Shown here: positions 28,101 through 39,563 of the stretch, piece by piece
Position numbering within the stretch: the first letter of the stretch is position 1
How the letters are laid out: the number at the start of each line of letters is the position of its first letter
From: Aquicoccus sp. G2-2
GTDB taxonomy: Bacteria > Pseudomonadota > Alphaproteobacteria > Rhodobacterales > Rhodobacteraceae
Assembly (NCBI RefSeq): GCF_034555965.1
Contig: NZ_JAYDCK010000003.1
Span: 2,170,001 to 2,234,000 of the forward strand
Reading direction: 5' to 3'
Length of the DNA stretch: 64,000 nucleotides
Notes under the pieces: model-generated
The model's database searches: none
The model's input: only the letters and a program-made list of their open reading frames with translations
Told to the model about the DNA's origin: nothing
Made by a program: the position numbers and the translations under genes

Positions 28101-30608
28101 CATCCGATTTGAAAAGCGGCTTGATCCCGATCACCGGCCCCGCCGGGGCCACTGGTTGTGTCAGCCGTCGCTCCACTGGCCGCCCCGACCCTTCTGAAAC
28201 ACGTGCAATCACTTCAAGTTCCAACGGTCGATCCGTCGTCGGCGCTTCGGGCAACCGCAATGAGGCCCGCGCTGTGCCATCGGCCCCGGTGCGCTCGCCC
28301 CCGAACTCGCCCCGCCGCGGCGTTGCGCGCCCGTCATAGGTGCCGAAGAAATAACCGGGCCAAGCCTCAACGCTGCGTTTGGCGCGCAGGATCGTATCTC
28401 CCTCCATCGGCAGATCACTCCCCGGAGCGCCAAACAGATACTTCGCTTTTACCGTCAGGTTAGAAACCCCACCGGGGTGCAGGTCCGCGTCCGGCAAGCT
28501 CAATTCAAAATCAATCCGTTCAGGCAGAAAATCCTCAACAAGCACCGTTTTCGTGGCCAGTGCTGGCGCGTCAACATCGGCCTTAATGTCAATCCGCCAT
28601 GTCCCACGCGGCACGGAAGCCCCAACCGGCATGGAAAAGACACGCCCGCCCGCCTGCCCTGTGGTTGAGACCTGCCTGGAATACTCCACCCCGTCAGGCC
28701 GGGTCAGAATCGCCGTCAGAGGCAGGTCATCAATCGCCGTCACTTCGCCGTCACGCGCCAGAACCGTGGCATTAATCACCTCGCCTGCACGATATGCGCC
28801 GCGATCAGTGGCGAGAAACACATCAATCGGCCCCGCCGCCGGGCGTCCCGCCACGCCACGATCCGACAGATCAAACGCCGGGTCGGTGAGCGAGAGAAAC
28901 GCCATGTCCCCATCATCGTCGGTAACTTCCACCAACGCAGGCTCCGCCCCTTCCCGGCCACGGGTCAATCCAGCGGCAAAATGGGCGTAACCCTTCGCAT
29001 CGGTCATCGCCGTGCCCAACACGCGGTTTGAGCGCGACAGAAGCGTGGTTTTCACCCCCACCTTGGGTTTCGCATCGCCAAGTCCGCGCACAAACACATG
29101 TACCCCGTCGGCGCCCCCCATCGTCGTCAGGCCCAGATCGGACAGCACGAACCATTGCGTTGCGCCCTCGTCGTCATAACGATCCACCCCCGGCACAGAG
29201 GCGGTCAGCGCATATAGCCCCGCCGTCTTGTCCTTCAGGATATCGCCCAGCGGCAATCGCGTGGTCGTGTCCTCGTTGAGCTGGTTTTTCAACGCGCCAG
29301 TGCCGTGCCATATTTCTTCACCGACCTCGCCCGAGAACTCCCTCTTGTTGTAATAGCTCAGGCTATCACCAAAGAAGCGCTCCTGAATGGAACGCAGAAT
29401 GTTGCGGTCCGACACCCGCCGCAGCACCAGATTCACCTCGGACAGGTTCACACTCTGAACAGGGATCGCCGCATCGGCGGTTCTCGGCAAGACATAGGCC
29501 CGACCGGAAAAATGCACCGACGGCTCCCGGTCACGGACATAGAAGCGCAGCTCAATGTTCTTGGCCAGCTTCTCCCCATCCGCCGCAGGCAACCCCTCGC
29601 GAAAAGTGATCTTGTAGCGTTGGCCATGCTTCACCCCGCCGATGCACAGCCGGTCGCCTTCCAACTCAACCGAAAGCCGCTGATCGGGCAACGCTACGTA
29701 AGGTGCGTAATCCACCTCGGTTTTTGCCAGTTTCTCCGAAAACTCGGCGCAAACACGCGGGTCCGCGCGGTCGCTCTCGACCTTATGTTCAGTGATCCTA
29801 AACCCATATTTCGCAACCGCCTTGTCCAACCGTTCGGTCAGCTCGTCGCGTGGCTGCAATGTGGTCGCCAACCGCAACGCCGGGATCAAATCGCGCCCCC
29901 GGCCCACCTTCTCAAGCCCGGCGGCAAGCTCGGAAAGCGCATTTACTTTCTGTGCCGCGCTCAGCGCCCGCAAATACCCGTTGACCGCCGCGCTAACCGC
30001 GCGCCGGTCATAGGCCCGTCGCGATGAGTTGGAGGACGGTTTCGCCGCCATTGCCAGCCGCGCATAATCCACCCATTGATCGCTCAGGTCGCTCTGCGCC
30101 ACCGCGGCCCCCATCCAGCGCATCGCGTTGCGATAGTCTTTCGCGCCTTCCCGCTCTCGGGAAGCCTTCAAAAGCGCATCAACACTCCACTTCCCACCGG
30201 GGTGGAGTGCACCGATGCTTTGTGCCTGCGCCAACGCGTTGGAAAGATCGCGCTTCGACAGAAATTCATCCAGTTCTGCCGCCCGCGCCGCGGCTCCTTT
30301 TCCACCGTTGGGTCAACTGGAAAAACGACCCCCGATACCGCCCCTTCATATGGTTTCTTCTCGCTCACCTCGCTTTTGGGAAAGCAGGCGTTCGAGCGGC
30401 CATTGAAGGTGAATGCCTCGCATCGCGGTTCGGCCAGACAAGCGCGTTTGCACGCATTCAGGTCCGTATCAAACAGCGCTTGAAGATCGGAGCCGTAAAA
30501 ATCCACGTCCTGAGTGACAACCAAACGCCGATCAGGCAGAGAATTTTCTGCATGGGCAAGGTGGACAAGCGCGAAAACAACTCCGAGCGTGGCAATCATA
30601 AGTCGCAT
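25177..30608 (-). CDS. Bacterial alpha-2-macroglobulin with N-terminal PAN-type domain, one frameshift
   Basis: Large periplasmic protease trap. ATG 30608 with GAGGAGA upstream; signal peptide MRLMIATLGVVFALVHLAHA with no lipobox, so not a lipoprotein. Next is a cysteine-rich PAN/apple-like segment (CKRACLAEPRCEAFTF, ACFPKS). The frame breaks at T4 (30298-30301); one added A on the coding strand gives VEKGAAARAAELDEFL and runs on to the stop. MG-type beta domains follow, then the thioester motif GCTEQ near base 26505 (about residue 1367), an alpha-helical thioester domain and a receptor-type C-terminus. The intact thioester suggests covalent trapping. Coupled to pbpC. Confidence 0.93.
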
Positions 30609-30772
30609 CGGATTCTCCTCAATAAACCCGTCGATGGTGCCATGTTCACTCCCCGGTTGGCAACGATTCCCAAGGTGCGGAATTCCTGACCTAGCCCAAG
30701 CGCCCTTAAGCCAATGTTCACCACGTTCCGCCATGATCGCACAAAGATCGCAGGCACCGCCGGAGGACAGGC

Positions 30773-32962
30773 ATGAACCTTGCCGAAAAACTAGCGGAGG
30801 AACGGCGCCACCGGCTCGCCGCGGAACGGCTTCTGGAACAAAAGCAGGCCGAACTTTTCACCGCCAACCGAAAACTCGGGCTACACGCACGCAAACTCTC
30901 CGACGAAATCGTTGAAACCCGCGCACAGGTGCAAAATGTGCGCGATGAAAACGCGCGGGTCAAATCCGATCTCACCGTCGCCAATGAGAAGATCGAAATC
31001 GCCGAACGACGTCTCTGGCTCTCCATCGAAACCATTCAGGATGGCTTCGCTTTCTTTGATTCCGATAGCCGCCTGATCGCCGCAAACCCGGCATATCTGT
31101 CTGTCTTCGATGGCCTTGCGGAACTGGCACCGGGCGTCACGTACATGCGCATTCTGCAACTGATGACCGAAGAAGGCATCGTCGATATCCAAGAGCGAAC
31201 CCCGGCGGCGTGGCGCGAAATGATGTTGGAACGCTGGCACCAACCTACGCCCGGCCCGGAGGTCCTGCGGCTCTGGAACGGCGAATATATTAAGCTATTG
31301 GACCAACGCGGCCATGGTGGCGATGTCGTCTCACTCGCACTCAACATCTCGGATACAGTGCGTTATGAGGCCGAATTGAAACAAGCACGCAGTCGCGCAG
31401 AAGAAGCGGCGCGCGCCAAGACTGCCTTCCTCGCAAACATGAGCCACGAGATTCGCACACCAATGAACGGCGTTGTCGGCATGGCCGAACTGCTGCGCGA
31501 TACCACGCTTGATGACGAGCAAAAGCTCTACGCAGACACGATCAAAAACTCTGGCGAAGCCTTACTCGTCATCATTAACGATATCCTCGACTATTCGAAG
31601 ATCGAGGCCGAAAAACTGGAATTACGCCCCGAACCCTTTGATCTTGAACGCACGATCCACGAGGTCGTCATGTTACTCCTGCCCGCCGCCCGCGAAAAGG
31701 GCATCGACCTGCTTATTGACTATGACCTGTTCCTGCCGACCCAGTTCATCGGCGATCGCGGCCGAATCCGGCAGGTGCTCACCAATCTCATCGGCAACGC
31801 ATTGAAATTCACGCCCGAAGGGCATGTTCTGGTCCGCGCGGTGGGCATCCCGGCCCTTACGCCCGGTGAAACCCAGCTTCACATCACCATCGAAGATACC
31901 GGCATCGGCATCCCGGCCGAGAAAGTCAGCCACATCTTCGGTGAGTTCAACCAAGTCGAAGACGAACGCAACCGCCAGTTTGAAGGCACCGGGCTGGGCC
32001 TCGCCATCAGCGCCAGACTGATCGCGCTCATGGGCGGTGAAATCTGGGTCGACAGCGACGTCGGCAAAGGCTCCAGCTTTGGCTTCAAGCTATCGCTTGA
32101 AGCCGGTGAACCCCTGACGCCCGCCTTGCCCGCCCTTCCCGAGGTATTCCGGCGGATCATGGTCGTCGACAACCTCGAAATCAATCGCACCCTGCTCGCC
32201 AAACAGCTTGAAACGCTGGGCCTCTCCGTTCTGGCTATCCCTTCCGGCGCGGAGGCGCTTGGCAATCTCGGCGAAGGCTTCGATCTGCTGATCACAGACC
32301 ACAACATGCCGAGCATGGACGGGCTGGAACTGACCCGCGAAATTCGCGCGTTGGGCAACTCCATTCCTATCCTGTTGGCCTCTTCCGCCCCTGCCTTCGC
32401 CGAACAGGACCCGGCAATCGAACTGGTCCAGGGCGTGCTGCAAAAGCCTATCCCGCGCAGCGAGCTCTTTTCGCGCCTGCAAACGCTGGCAACGTCGCTA
32501 ACCAACCTCCCCGAGCACGGACCCGCCACACTGATCGCGCCGCGCGCCATGCGCGTGCTTGCCGCCGAAGACAATAAAACCAATCAGCTCGTTTTCCGGA
32601 AGATGGTCAAAACCCTCGATATTGACCTGCAATTCGCTGGCAACGGAGAAGAGGCCGTGGCACTTTTTGAAAGCTACAAGCCCGATCTGATATTCATGGA
32701 TATTTCGATGCCGAAGATGGACGGCAAACAGGCCACCGCCGAAATACGCACCCGTGAGCGCGGCGGCCCGACCCATACGCCGATTATCGCACTAACCGCT
32801 CATGCCTTAGACACTGACCGCAATGCCATCCTTGCCGCCGGGCTGGACGAATATCTTACCAAGCCATTGCGCAAGGCCGAGATTTTTGCAGCAATCAGAA
32901 CATTTTGCCCCGAAGATTGCCTCCCGGTCGCGTCGGAAGAACCGCAGGAAAAATCCGCCTGA
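30773..32962 (+). CDS. Soluble hybrid histidine kinase with two receiver domains
   Basis: 729 residues, with no membrane segment or signal peptide, so a cytoplasmic sensor. Order: coiled coil (1-80), PAS-type domain (about 81-195), HisKA with His225 in [11 protein letters not shown], HATPase ([26 protein letters not shown]), receiver 1 with Asp509 in [13 protein letters not shown], receiver 2 with Asp643 in [13 protein letters not shown]. Receiver 1 has only VVDN in place of the usual acidic pair; receiver 2 has AAEDN. No Hpt domain follows, so phosphotransfer must use a separate protein. AGGA ribosome-binding site. Confidence 0.95.
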   Translation: MNLAEKLAEERRHRLAAERLLEQKQAELFTANRKLGLHARKLSDEIVETRAQVQNVRDENARVKSDLTVANEKIEIAERRLWLSIETIQDGFAFFDSDSRLIAANPAYLSVFDGLAELAPGVTYMRILQLMTEEGIVDIQERTPAAWREMMLERWHQPTPGPEVLRLWNGEYIKLLDQRGHGGDVVSLALNISDTVRYEAELKQARSRAEEAARAKTAFLANMSHEIRTPMNGVVGMAELLRDTTLDDEQKLYADTIKNSGEALLVIINDILDYSKIEAEKLELRPEPFDLERTIHEVVMLLLPAAREKGIDLLIDYDLFLPTQFIGDRGRIRQVLTNLIGNALKFTPEGHVLVRAVGIPALTPGETQLHITIEDTGIGIPAEKVSHIFGEFNQVEDERNRQFEGTGLGLAISARLIALMGGEIWVDSDVGKGSSFGFKLSLEAGEPLTPALPALPEVFRRIMVVDNLEINRTLLAKQLETLGLSVLAIPSGAEALGNLGEGFDLLITDHNMPSMDGLELTREIRALGNSIPILLASSAPAFAEQDPAIELVQGVLQKPIPRSELFSRLQTLATSLTNLPEHGPATLIAPRAMRVLAAEDNKTNQLVFRKMVKTLDIDLQFAGNGEEAVALFESYKPDLIFMDISMPKMDGKQATAEIRTRERGGPTHTPIIALTAHALDTDRNAILAAGLDEYLTKPLRKAEIFAAIRTFCPEDCLPVASEEPQEKSA

Positions 32963-32983
32963 GTATCAGCGCAGTGCAGGGTT

Positions 32984-33757
32984 TCATCCCGCCGCCGCCA
33001 TCGCTTCCTCGCGCAGAAACACCAGACGATCCCCCTCCGACATCTCTGGCTGGAATCGATAACCGCCAGTATCGAAGCTCTTGAGCGCCTCGACCTCTTC
33101 AAGTCGGCGCTCGATGATGAAACGCGCCATCGCGCCGCGCGCTTTCTTGGCAAAGAAACCCACGATTTTCGGACCTTGAGGCTTTGCTTCCATGAATACC
33201 GGCGTCACCACTCTGAGTTTCAGCGCAGCATGGTCCACCGCACCGAAATATTCCTCGCTGGCGCAATTGATCAATACCTGCGCACCGATCTCGACCGCCT
33301 GTTCATTAAGGGCTTTTGCAATCCGGTCTCCCCAGAAATCATATAGCGATTTGCCACGCCGGTTTTTGAGCCGACTGCCCATTTCCATCCGGTGTGGCTC
33401 GATCGCATCGGTTGGGCGCAGTATGCCATACATACCCGAAAGAATGCGCAAATGCTCTGCTGCCCATCCCATTTCGTCAGGGTCCAGCGTTTTTGCCTCA
33501 AGCCCGGCATAGGTATCGCCATCAAACATCAACGCTGCCGCACCGCGCGCCATCTTTCCAAAATCGCGATAACGCGCATGATTGAGTTTCGAAAGCGGTT
33601 CACTGATCTTCATCAATTTGCCGATTTCTCCAGCACTCATCCGGCGTGCCACTTTCGCCAGTTCTTCCGCCTGCGCCTGAAACACCGGCTCGGTCAGCGC
33701 AAATTGTTCTTCTGGGTTTTCATTCAACCGCTTGGCCGGTGACACTACGATCAGCAT
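32984..33757 (-). CDS. yaaA: Peroxide stress protein YaaA
   Basis: DUF328/UPF0246 protein; in E. coli YaaA lowers free iron and limits DNA damage under hydrogen peroxide. The family marks are at the N-terminus (MLIVVSPAKRLN), FDGDTYAGL, LRILSGMYGILRPTDAIEPHRMEMG and the C-terminal KKARGAMARFIIE. 257 residues, normal. It converges on the hybrid kinase gene and is separated by 41 bp from recQ, with both genes leftward, so recQ and yaaA may be one unit. Confidence 0.96.
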   Translation of the reverse strand: MLIVVSPAKRLNENPEEQFALTEPVFQAQAEELAKVARRMSAGEIGKLMKISEPLSKLNHARYRDFGKMARGAAALMFDGDTYAGLEAKTLDPDEMGWAAEHLRILSGMYGILRPTDAIEPHRMEMGSRLKNRRGKSLYDFWGDRIAKALNEQAVEIGAQVLINCASEEYFGAVDHAALKLRVVTPVFMEAKPQGPKIVGFFAKKARGAMARFIIERRLEEVEALKSFDTGGYRFQPEMSEGDRLVFLREEAMAAAG

Positions 33758-33798
33758 ATCTTCCCCCTCGGATGCATGGCCCTACCCCATTCCAATCC

Positions 33799-35838
33799 TT
33801 ATCCCGCTTCACGCAGGATTTCCAGAAACGCCGCGCCGAACCGCTCTGCCCGCCGCTCCCCCAGAATGCGCGCCAGCATCGTATCGTCGGAGGGTCTCAA
33901 CTGCGCCAGTTTCGCCAATTGCGATGCCGAACAACTCATCGGTTTGTCGCCCCCGGCCTCACCGCGCGCCAACGCCGCCTGTGCGCCCATAAGCCTGTCA
34001 TAAAGCGTACCCGCCTCACGCCCGGCAAGTTTGCGCCGCGAAGGGTGCATCTGCTGCACCTCTCCCGCGATCACATCAAGAAACTCATGCCCATAGCGTT
34101 CCAGCTTCTTCGCACCAACCCCGCCAATCCGCGCCATATCATCAAGCGTACCTGGTCGGCTCTCCGCCATCTCAATCAGCGTGCGATCATTGAAAATAAT
34201 ATAAGCTGGCACCGATTGCGCTTCTGCCAATGCACGCCGCTTTGCTTTCAGCGCCGAAAGCAACGGCGCGTCTTCTTCCGACACCAGCTCTTTCACCGCC
34301 GGGCGCCGCGGCGGCGCCTTCAGCACATCGCGGCGCAGGGTGATGCTCTGCTCACCGCGCAAAATCGGATGCGCGGCGGGCGTCATTCGCAACGCGCCGT
34401 GGCGCTCGGCGTCGGGGCGGCACAGGTCGTGGCCCATCATTTGCCGGAAAATCGCCTGCCAGACCCGGCGATCATAGGCTTTGCCGACACCGAACGTCGG
34501 CAACTCGGCATGGCCGCGCGCCCGCAGCTTGTCCGTTTCGTTGCCAGTCAGCACATCAATCAAATGCCCCGCCCCGAAATACTCCCCGGTGCGAAGAATT
34601 GCCGAAAGCGCCATGCGCACCGGCTCAGTCCCGTCAAACACCTCAACTGGCGTATCGCATATATCGCAATTGCCGCAGGGCACGCTTTCTTCCCCGAAAT
34701 AGCGCAACAATTCCATGCGCCGACAAACCTGCGCCTCGGCCAGCCCCAATAGTGCGTTCAGCCTGCCATGATCCGCCGCCTTGCGCTCTGCTGGGGCGAG
34801 ACCTTCATCAATCTGTGAGCGTCGTAGGCGAATGTCATCAGAGCCATATAGCGTCAACGTCTCTGCTGGTGCGCCGTCACGCCCAGAACGGCCAATCTCT
34901 TGGTAATAGGCCTCGATGCTTTTCGGCAAATCGGCATGCGCGACCCAGCGGATATCGGGCTTGTCCACCCCCATGCCAAAGGCCACCGTTGCCACCACGA
35001 TCAACCCGTCCTCGGTGTTGAAGCGATGTTCGACATGGCGGCGTGCGTCGGCTTCCATCCCGCCGTGATAGTGGCAGGCATTGTGCCCATCCTCGCGCAG
35101 TCCCTGCGCCAGCCCTTCGGTTTTGGCCCGTGTTCCGCAGTAAACAATTCCCGATTGCCCGCGCCGTGCGTCTGCAAAACCGAGGATCTGCTTGCGTGGC
35201 GCATTTTTTGGCTCGAAGGCAAGATGAATATTGGGGCGATCAAAGCCGTGCAGAAACACCTCCGGTGTTTGCCCGTCAAACAGCCGGTTAACGATTTCTC
35301 CGCGCGTTTCCTCGTCTGCCGTTGCGGTAAAGGCCGCCAATGGCACGCCCAGCGCACGGCGCAATTCCCCGATGCGAAGATAATCGGGCCTGAAATCATG
35401 GCCCCACTGGCTCACGCAATGCGCCTCATCCACCGCAATCAGGGAAACATTGATCCGCCGCAACATTCCCAGCGCCGAGCCCGCTGCCAACCGTTCGGGC
35501 GCAATATAGAGCAGCTTCAGCACACCGCGTTCCAGCCCGTCCCAAACGGCATCTGTTTCTTCTTGTGTATTGCCCGAGGTCAGCGCACCCGCCTCTACGC
35601 CCGCCTGGCGCAGAAACCGCACTTGGTCACGCATCAGCGCAATAAGCGGCGAAATAACCACCGTCACTCCGTCGCGCATCAGTGCAGGCAATTGGAAACA
35701 CAGAGATTTACCGCCGCCGGTAGGCATGATGGCAAGCACATTGCGCCCGCCTGCGACAGCAGAAACGATTTCCTCTTGCCCCGCACGGAAAGCGTCAAAA
35801 CCGAAAACATCGCTCAGAAGCGTGGCCGCGCTTTGCAT
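33799..35838 (-). CDS. recQ: ATP-dependent DNA helicase RecQ
   Basis: 3'-5' SF2 helicase for recombination and fork repair. Motifs: Q-like FGFDAFRAGQEE, Walker A PTGGGKSLCFQLPAL, Walker B VDEAHCVSQWGHDFRPDY, FTATADEETR, motif V/VI in FGMGVDKPDIRWV and QEIGRSGRDG. A zinc-binding region (CRRMELLRYFGE, PCGNCDICD), winged helix and C-terminal HRDC domain (PAYIIFNDRTLIEMA) follow. 679 residues. Complete and in one frame. Confidence 0.97.
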   Translation of the reverse strand: MQSAATLLSDVFGFDAFRAGQEEIVSAVAGGRNVLAIMPTGGGKSLCFQLPALMRDGVTVVISPLIALMRDQVRFLRQAGVEAGALTSGNTQEETDAVWDGLERGVLKLLYIAPERLAAGSALGMLRRINVSLIAVDEAHCVSQWGHDFRPDYLRIGELRRALGVPLAAFTATADEETRGEIVNRLFDGQTPEVFLHGFDRPNIHLAFEPKNAPRKQILGFADARRGQSGIVYCGTRAKTEGLAQGLREDGHNACHYHGGMEADARRHVEHRFNTEDGLIVVATVAFGMGVDKPDIRWVAHADLPKSIEAYYQEIGRSGRDGAPAETLTLYGSDDIRLRRSQIDEGLAPAERKAADHGRLNALLGLAEAQVCRRMELLRYFGEESVPCGNCDICDTPVEVFDGTEPVRMALSAILRTGEYFGAGHLIDVLTGNETDKLRARGHAELPTFGVGKAYDRRVWQAIFRQMMGHDLCRPDAERHGALRMTPAAHPILRGEQSITLRRDVLKAPPRRPAVKELVSEEDAPLLSALKAKRRALAEAQSVPAYIIFNDRTLIEMAESRPGTLDDMARIGGVGAKKLERYGHEFLDVIAGEVQQMHPSRRKLAGREAGTLYDRLMGAQAALARGEAGGDKPMSCSASQLAKLAQLRPSDDTMLARILGERRAERFGAAFLEILREAG

Positions 35839-35929
35839 GGGAAACCTGTGATTGCCTGTCTGCTCGTCAGCGCAACAATCACATTTTAAGGCTGGCTGAA
35901 CAAGCCCTCCAAGGTGCCGCCCCGGTGCG

Positions 35930-36211
35930 TCAGAACAACAATGCAGGAAGAATGAAATCCCTTAGCGAAATGATCGCGATGAACGCCACCAGTGGCGCAA
36001 GATCAAGCGGGCGGGTGTCAGGCAGGAAGCGCCGGATCGGCTGATAAATCGGCTCGACAATACGGTTGAGCCCATACCAAAGCTGCGCCACGAATTGTTG
36101 ATGCAGGTTCAGTACTTGAAAATTGATCAACCAGCTCATCACGATATGAGCCAGAAGGATATAAAACGCGACGTTCAGGATCAAAGCCAACGGCCCGTAA
36201 ATCGCCATCAT
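35930..36211 (-). CDS. YggT-family membrane protein
   Basis: 93 residues, mostly two hydrophobic helices (LALILNVAFYILLAHIVMSWL and LAPLVAFIAIISLRDFILPAL) around the conserved motif RIVEPIYQPIRRFLPDT. This is the YggT/YlmG family, linked in other bacteria to membrane protein or division functions; no enzymatic activity known. Two adjacent ATGs exist at the start. It diverges from the MFS transporter gene, with a small TTGCCT/AGGCAA hairpin between them at about 36308. Confidence 0.93.
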   Translation of the reverse strand: MMAIYGPLALILNVAFYILLAHIVMSWLINFQVLNLHQQFVAQLWYGLNRIVEPIYQPIRRFLPDTRPLDLAPLVAFIAIISLRDFILPALLF

Positions 36212-36362
36212 ATCGAACTATCTCCTTGTTGGTCCGTTCCCGGCGCACGACAGGTAAGCGCCCCCGCCCCAAACGGCAAGCCCTGCGCAGAAAGCGAAGG
36301 AAAGATATCTTGCCTCAGGCAGGCAAACCTTGTCTAACTAATCGTAGCAAATTGGGGGGCAG

Positions 36363-37753
36363 ATGCGTGAAGTTTCCGCGCGCAAGCGCATATGGGGATG
36401 GTGGTTTTTCGATTGGGCGAGTCAGCCATATAACACGCTGGTGCTTACATTCATCTTTGGGCCGTATTTTTCGAAAACCGTAACCTCGCTTCTGATCGGC
36501 GATGGCATGGCAGAGGCCGCCGCGAAGGCACAGGCACAAGCCTATTGGGGTTATGGGCTGACCATTGCCGGGCTACTCATTGCCGTTCTTGCTCCCATCC
36601 TTGGCGCCTTTGCCGACAGCACGGGCCGTAAGATGCCATGGGTTTGGTTTTTCTCGCTGCTCTATGTGCTGGGATCAGCGGCGCTTTGGTACACCGCGCC
36701 GGCTGAATTCAGCATTGCCCGCACGCTTTTTTCTTCGGAATTGGCCTGATCGGCATGGAATTTACCACGATCTTCACCAATTCATTCCTGCCTGATCTGG
36801 GTGATCGCCACGAAATAGGTGCAATCTCCGGTTCGGGCTGGGCGTTCGGCTATGTCGGCGGGGTAATCTCTCTGGCTTTGATGTTGCTTCTGTTTCAGGC
36901 GGGGGAGAGTGGGCGCACCATGCTGGGCATTCCACCAATCTTCGGGCTTGATCCGGCCACTGGCGCCGATACACGCGCGGTCGGCCCTCTTACCGCGCTT
37001 TGGTATGTGATTTTCATGATTCCATTTTTCCTCTGGGTCCGTGAAATCAAAGACCCGAACCATGTGCCCTACAAATTTGGGCGGGCGCTGGGGGATCTCG
37101 GTCAAACTCTGCGCGCGCTGCCCAGTCATCCAAGCTTGTTGACCTATCTCGGCTCGTCGATGCTCTATCGGGATGCACTCAACGGCATGTATACGTTCGG
37201 CGGAATTTATGCTGCTGGCGTGCTCGACTGGCCAATCATGATGATCGGGGTTTTCGGTATCGTAGGCGCATTGACCGGCGCGTTGTTCGCCTGGCTTGGC
37301 GGCAAGGCAGACCGGGTTTTCGGGCCAAAACCGGTAATTGTCTCCTGCATTCTGGTCCTGCTCGCCACTGCTATCGCCATTGTCATGATTTCCCGCGAAA
37401 GCGTTTTCGGACTGGCCATTGAACCGGGCTCTTCGCTTCCGGATATCGCCTTCTTCATTTGTGGTGGACTGATCGGCGCAGCGGGTGGCGCGATGCAATC
37501 GGCCAGCCGCACCATGATCATCTGGCAATCCAACCCCGCGCGCAGCACCGAGGCCTTCGGCCTTTACGCGCTCTCTGGTAAGGCCACCACCTTTCTCGCT
37601 CCGGCGCTGATCGCCGTTGCCTCACAATTGAGCGAAAGCCAGCGGATCGGAATTTTACCCATTGCCGGCCTATTCCTTCTCGGGCTGATCCTGCTAGTCT
37701 GGGTAAAAGCGGAAGGAGACAGTCAATCATGGTTGGAAGAATTGCCGTCCTGA
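36363..37753 (+). CDS. UMF1/Atg22-type MFS transporter, one frameshift
   Basis: A twelve-helix permease of the UMF1 family. The first four helices (KRIWGWWFFDWASQPYNTLV, GLTIAGLLIAVLAPILGAFADSTGRKMPW) are in one frame until T6 (36727-36732). One extra T gives TLFFFGIGLIGMEFTTIFTN and joins the rest, which runs to 37753. Corrected length about 463 residues. The A-motif FADSTGRKMP is visible. Substrate unknown; related yeast Atg22 exports amino acids from the vacuole. The stop overlaps mepA by 25 bp, implying coupling. Confidence 0.88.
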
Positions 37754-38594
37754 TCGCGCTTAGCTTTGCTCTGGTGCAGCCAGTTTTCGCCAAGGAAAAA
37801 CTCGCCAAGCAACTTTTTGGCGCCGAGAAGACCGCCTCGCATCAACAGCCTGCGTCATACGGAAGCTACGCCAAGGGCTGTGTGGCCGGGGCAGAACAAC
37901 TGCCCGAGACCGGTCCGACATGGCAAGCCATGCGCCTGTCGCGCAACCGCAACTGGGCCCATCCGGAAACGATCCAGTTCATCGAAGAGCTTTCCGCCAA
38001 AGTTGCGCGCATTCCCGGCTGGAAAGGGCTTTACATCGGAGATATGTCGCAGCCTCGTGGCGGCCCGATGGCCTCTGGCCACCGCAGCCATCAGATCGGA
38101 CTCGATGCCGATATATGGATGCTTCCTCCGCAACGGCTCAACCTGTCACGCAAGTCCCGCGAAAGCATCTCCTCAATCTCTATGCGACGTGCAAAGGGCG
38201 CCTACGTCAATGAAAACTGGACGCCGCAACATATGGCCGTGCTGAAAGCCGCTGCTTCCGACAGGCGCGTAGCGCGGATTTTCGTCTTTCCGGGCGCAAA
38301 GGTCTGGATGTGCAAACACGCCAAAGGCAATCGCAATTGGTTGCGCAAGATCCGGCCGTGGTGGGGTCACCATTATCATTTTCACGTCAGGTTGAAATGC
38401 CCGCGAGGAATGCGCGGCTGCAAGAATCAGGCCTCGCCGCCCCCGGAGACGGCTGCAAGGGGGCGCAGGCATGGGTGAATGACATCCTCAATCCGCCGCC
38501 GCCTAACCCGAATGCACCGCCACCGAAAAAACGCCGCGAATATGTGCTTTCCGATCTGCCGCGACAATGCGCTGGCGTCCTGCGGTCGCGTTGA
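37729..38594 (+). CDS. mepA: Penicillin-insensitive murein endopeptidase, one frameshift near 3' end
   Basis: Periplasmic zinc endopeptidase (M74) that cuts D-Ala-mDAP cross-links. ATG 37729 lies behind GGAAGGAGAC, inside the end of the MFS gene. Signal peptide [19 protein letters not shown]. Catalytic/metal motifs: [16 protein letters not shown] and [12 protein letters not shown]. The frame shifts at C5 (38440-38444); one extra C gives [19 protein letters not shown] and a proline-rich tail ending [11 protein letters not shown] at 38594. About 287 residues corrected. Confidence 0.93.
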
Positions 38595-39481
38595 TGGCGA
38601 CACTGGCGTTTCTGGTGGCATTTCTGGCCGGTTTCGTGGCCGGCTCCACCGGGCCAGACACGGGTAAAATGCAATTCCTCGGGGTTTATCCCTGGCAAGG
38701 CGCGGGGCGCCATTCCGGTGGGTTCTCGTCGCTTGAAATCTCGGCTGACGGCACGCATTTCACCACCCTTTCGGATCGCGGGTATCGCCTCTCTGGACAA
38801 TTCCGGCGCAACCCCACGACAGGCCGGATCACCGCAATCATATCTGGCCCTCTGACCCCTTTGCACACGCCGGACGGCGCCCCGCTTCCAGCGTCCCTCA
38901 GCGATTCCGAGGGCCTCGCCATCAGCGCGAACGGGGAAACCTTCGTCTCATTCGAAGGCTCGGCTCGGGTTTGGGCCTACCGCTCTGCCGAAGGCGTCGC
39001 CCATGCCCTTCCACGCCACCCGGATTTCGCGCGAATGCAATCCAACGCATCGCTCGAAGCCCTCGCCATCGACGCGCGCGGCTGGCTCTATACCCTGCCT
39101 GAACGCTCCGGCGCGATGACCCGCCCCTTCCCTCTCTACCGCTTTCGGAACGGCACATGGGACAAGACACTTTCAGTTCCGCGACGAGACAATTTCCTGC
39201 CGGTTGGCGCGGATTTCGGGCCGGATGGGCGGCTCTATCTGCTGGAACGCGATTTCATGGGCATCGGCTTTCGCAGCCGTATTCGCAGCTTTGCCGTCAC
39301 GCCGGACAGTATCTTGGATGAGCGTACCTTGCTTGTCTCCTCGCTTGGCTGGTTCAGCAACCTCGAAGGGCTCGCCGTTTGGCAAGACAAAAAGGGGCGC
39401 ATCCGCCTGTCGATGATTGCGGATGACAATTTTGAGTTCTTCCTCAACACCGAAATCGTCGAGTATGCGCTTGCCAAATAG
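38567..39481 (+). CDS. Esterase-like phytase-family protein
   Basis: 304 residues with an N-terminal signal anchor ([19 protein letters not shown]), so exported. The soluble part is of the 'esterase-like activity of phytase' type (PF13449 family): [50 protein letters not shown] and [11 protein letters not shown] look like repeats of a beta-propeller. The true substrate of such proteins is generally unknown. The start overlaps the mepA end by 28 bp, placing it in the same unit. Confidence 0.85.
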   Translation: MRWRPAVALMATLAFLVAFLAGFVAGSTGPDTGKMQFLGVYPWQGAGRHSGGFSSLEISADGTHFTTLSDRGYRLSGQFRRNPTTGRITAIISGPLTPLHTPDGAPLPASLSDSEGLAISANGETFVSFEGSARVWAYRSAEGVAHALPRHPDFARMQSNASLEALAIDARGWLYTLPERSGAMTRPFPLYRFRNGTWDKTLSVPRRDNFLPVGADFGPDGRLYLLERDFMGIGFRSRIRSFAVTPDSILDERTLLVSSLGWFSNLEGLAVWQDKKGRIRLSMIADDNFEFFLNTEIVEYALAK

Positions 39482-39563
39482 TGGCAAAAGCATGTAAATG
39501 CCGCCCGTTCCCCTGTTGCGGAGCCATGTCGCCGCTACCATGTCAAAACGGGCTTAAAACATT

